In this document: piece after piece, positions 20,764-20,905 of the stretch | How positions within the stretch are numbered: position 1 is the first letter of the stretch | Layout: each line of letters starts with the position of its first letter | From: Candidatus Gastranaerophilales bacterium | Lineage (GTDB): Bacteria; Cyanobacteriota; Vampirovibrionia; Gastranaerophilales; Gastranaerophilaceae | DNA: 20,905 nt | Direction of reading: 5' to 3' | NCBI GenBank assembly: GCA_910587375.1 | Contig: CAJULR010000037.1 | Location: 1-20,905 of the forward strand | Program-made: the position numbers and the translations under genes | The notes under the pieces: generated by a model | What the model was told of the DNA's origin: nothing | Databases searched by the model: none | What the model saw: only the letters and a program-made list of their open reading frames with translations

Positions 20764-20905
20764 ATGAAATATGTACCTTTGCACCTGCACACAGAATATA
20801 GCCTATTGGACGGCGCCATCAGAATTCCGGACCTTTTTAAGTTTGCCGCAGAAAACGACATGCCAGCTGTTGCAATTACGGATCACGGCACTATGTTTGG
20901 CTGTG
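20764..20905 (+). CDS. dnaE: DNA polymerase III alpha subunit, N-terminal start (partial)
   Basis: Replicative polymerase catalytic subunit; only the first 47 residues are in the window. They begin MKYVPLHLHTEYSLLDGAIR and contain VAITDHGTMFG (36-46), the first two motifs of the PHP domain that opens bacterial DnaE proteins (H-L-H-T/x-E-x-S-L-L-D-G and A-I-T-D-H-G). The conserved metal-binding histidines of the PHP site are present as far as visible. GGGGG lies 7 bases before ATG and fits a ribosome site. The polymerase motifs lie beyond the right edge. A long non-coding region with phased repeats precedes it. Confidence 0.96.
   Translation, partial: MKYVPLHLHTEYSLLDGAIRIPDLFKFAAENDMPAVAITDHGTMFGC

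Overview
The window reads as an ordinary chromosomal stretch of a low-GC bacterium (third codon positions and intergenic DNA are visibly AT-rich), with housekeeping genes mixed with small accessory units. Taxonomy cannot be proved here. My best guess is a gut member of the non-photosynthetic Cyanobacteriota (Vampirovibrionia/Melainabacteria, Gastranaerophilales). The main hint is the SecA N-terminal extension with a Tyr/Asn-rich tract ending in NASFKG, which I associate from memory with that group. TTG and GTG starts, weak or absent Shine-Dalgarno sequences on several genes, and a small autonomous DAHP synthase are compatible with this but not specific.

Layout, left to right. 1-147 is the end of a glycine-rich protein, followed by a 396-bp gap with REP-like hairpin repeats and a terminator. 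aroF (-) is divergent from rsmE-cca (+), which overlap by 4 bases. The 524-bp gap after cca holds a nearly 200-bp nested palindrome, then an A/C-rich stretch ending in a strong terminator (a candidate small RNA). A minus-strand operon (7464 to 4269) encodes a small LDPGTGS membrane protein, a two-part protein with a kinase-like N-terminus and a SAM methyltransferase C-terminus, and a membrane sulfatase-family protein. I read it as a cell-surface polymer modification module. Next come an acetyltransferase and a ferredoxin-type aldo/keto reductase (-), divergent from an ogt-type DNA repair gene (+).

10.0-12 kb is a regulatory patch: an NTF2-like protein divergent from an HxlR regulator, then two tandem XRE repressors divergent from a small basic protein, with repeated dyads between them. 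A NhaC/YuiF-type antiporter, secA, an unusual GNAT-like protein and an orphan multi-spanning membrane protein follow. The last part is tRNA-Leu(UAG) with nearby tRNA-derived repeats, rpsO with a textbook promoter and terminator, a PurD-like ATP-grasp protein that lacks the diagnostic GAR synthetase motifs, yidD overlapping it by 13 bases, a 545-bp non-coding gap with phased repeats, and the start of dnaE.

No CRISPR array, rRNA, insertion sequence or intact prophage was seen. The items most worth follow-up are the LDPGTGS/kinase-like-methyltransferase/sulfatase operon, the concentric palindrome after cca, the C-rich small RNA candidate, the divergent XRE switch, and the PurD-like protein.
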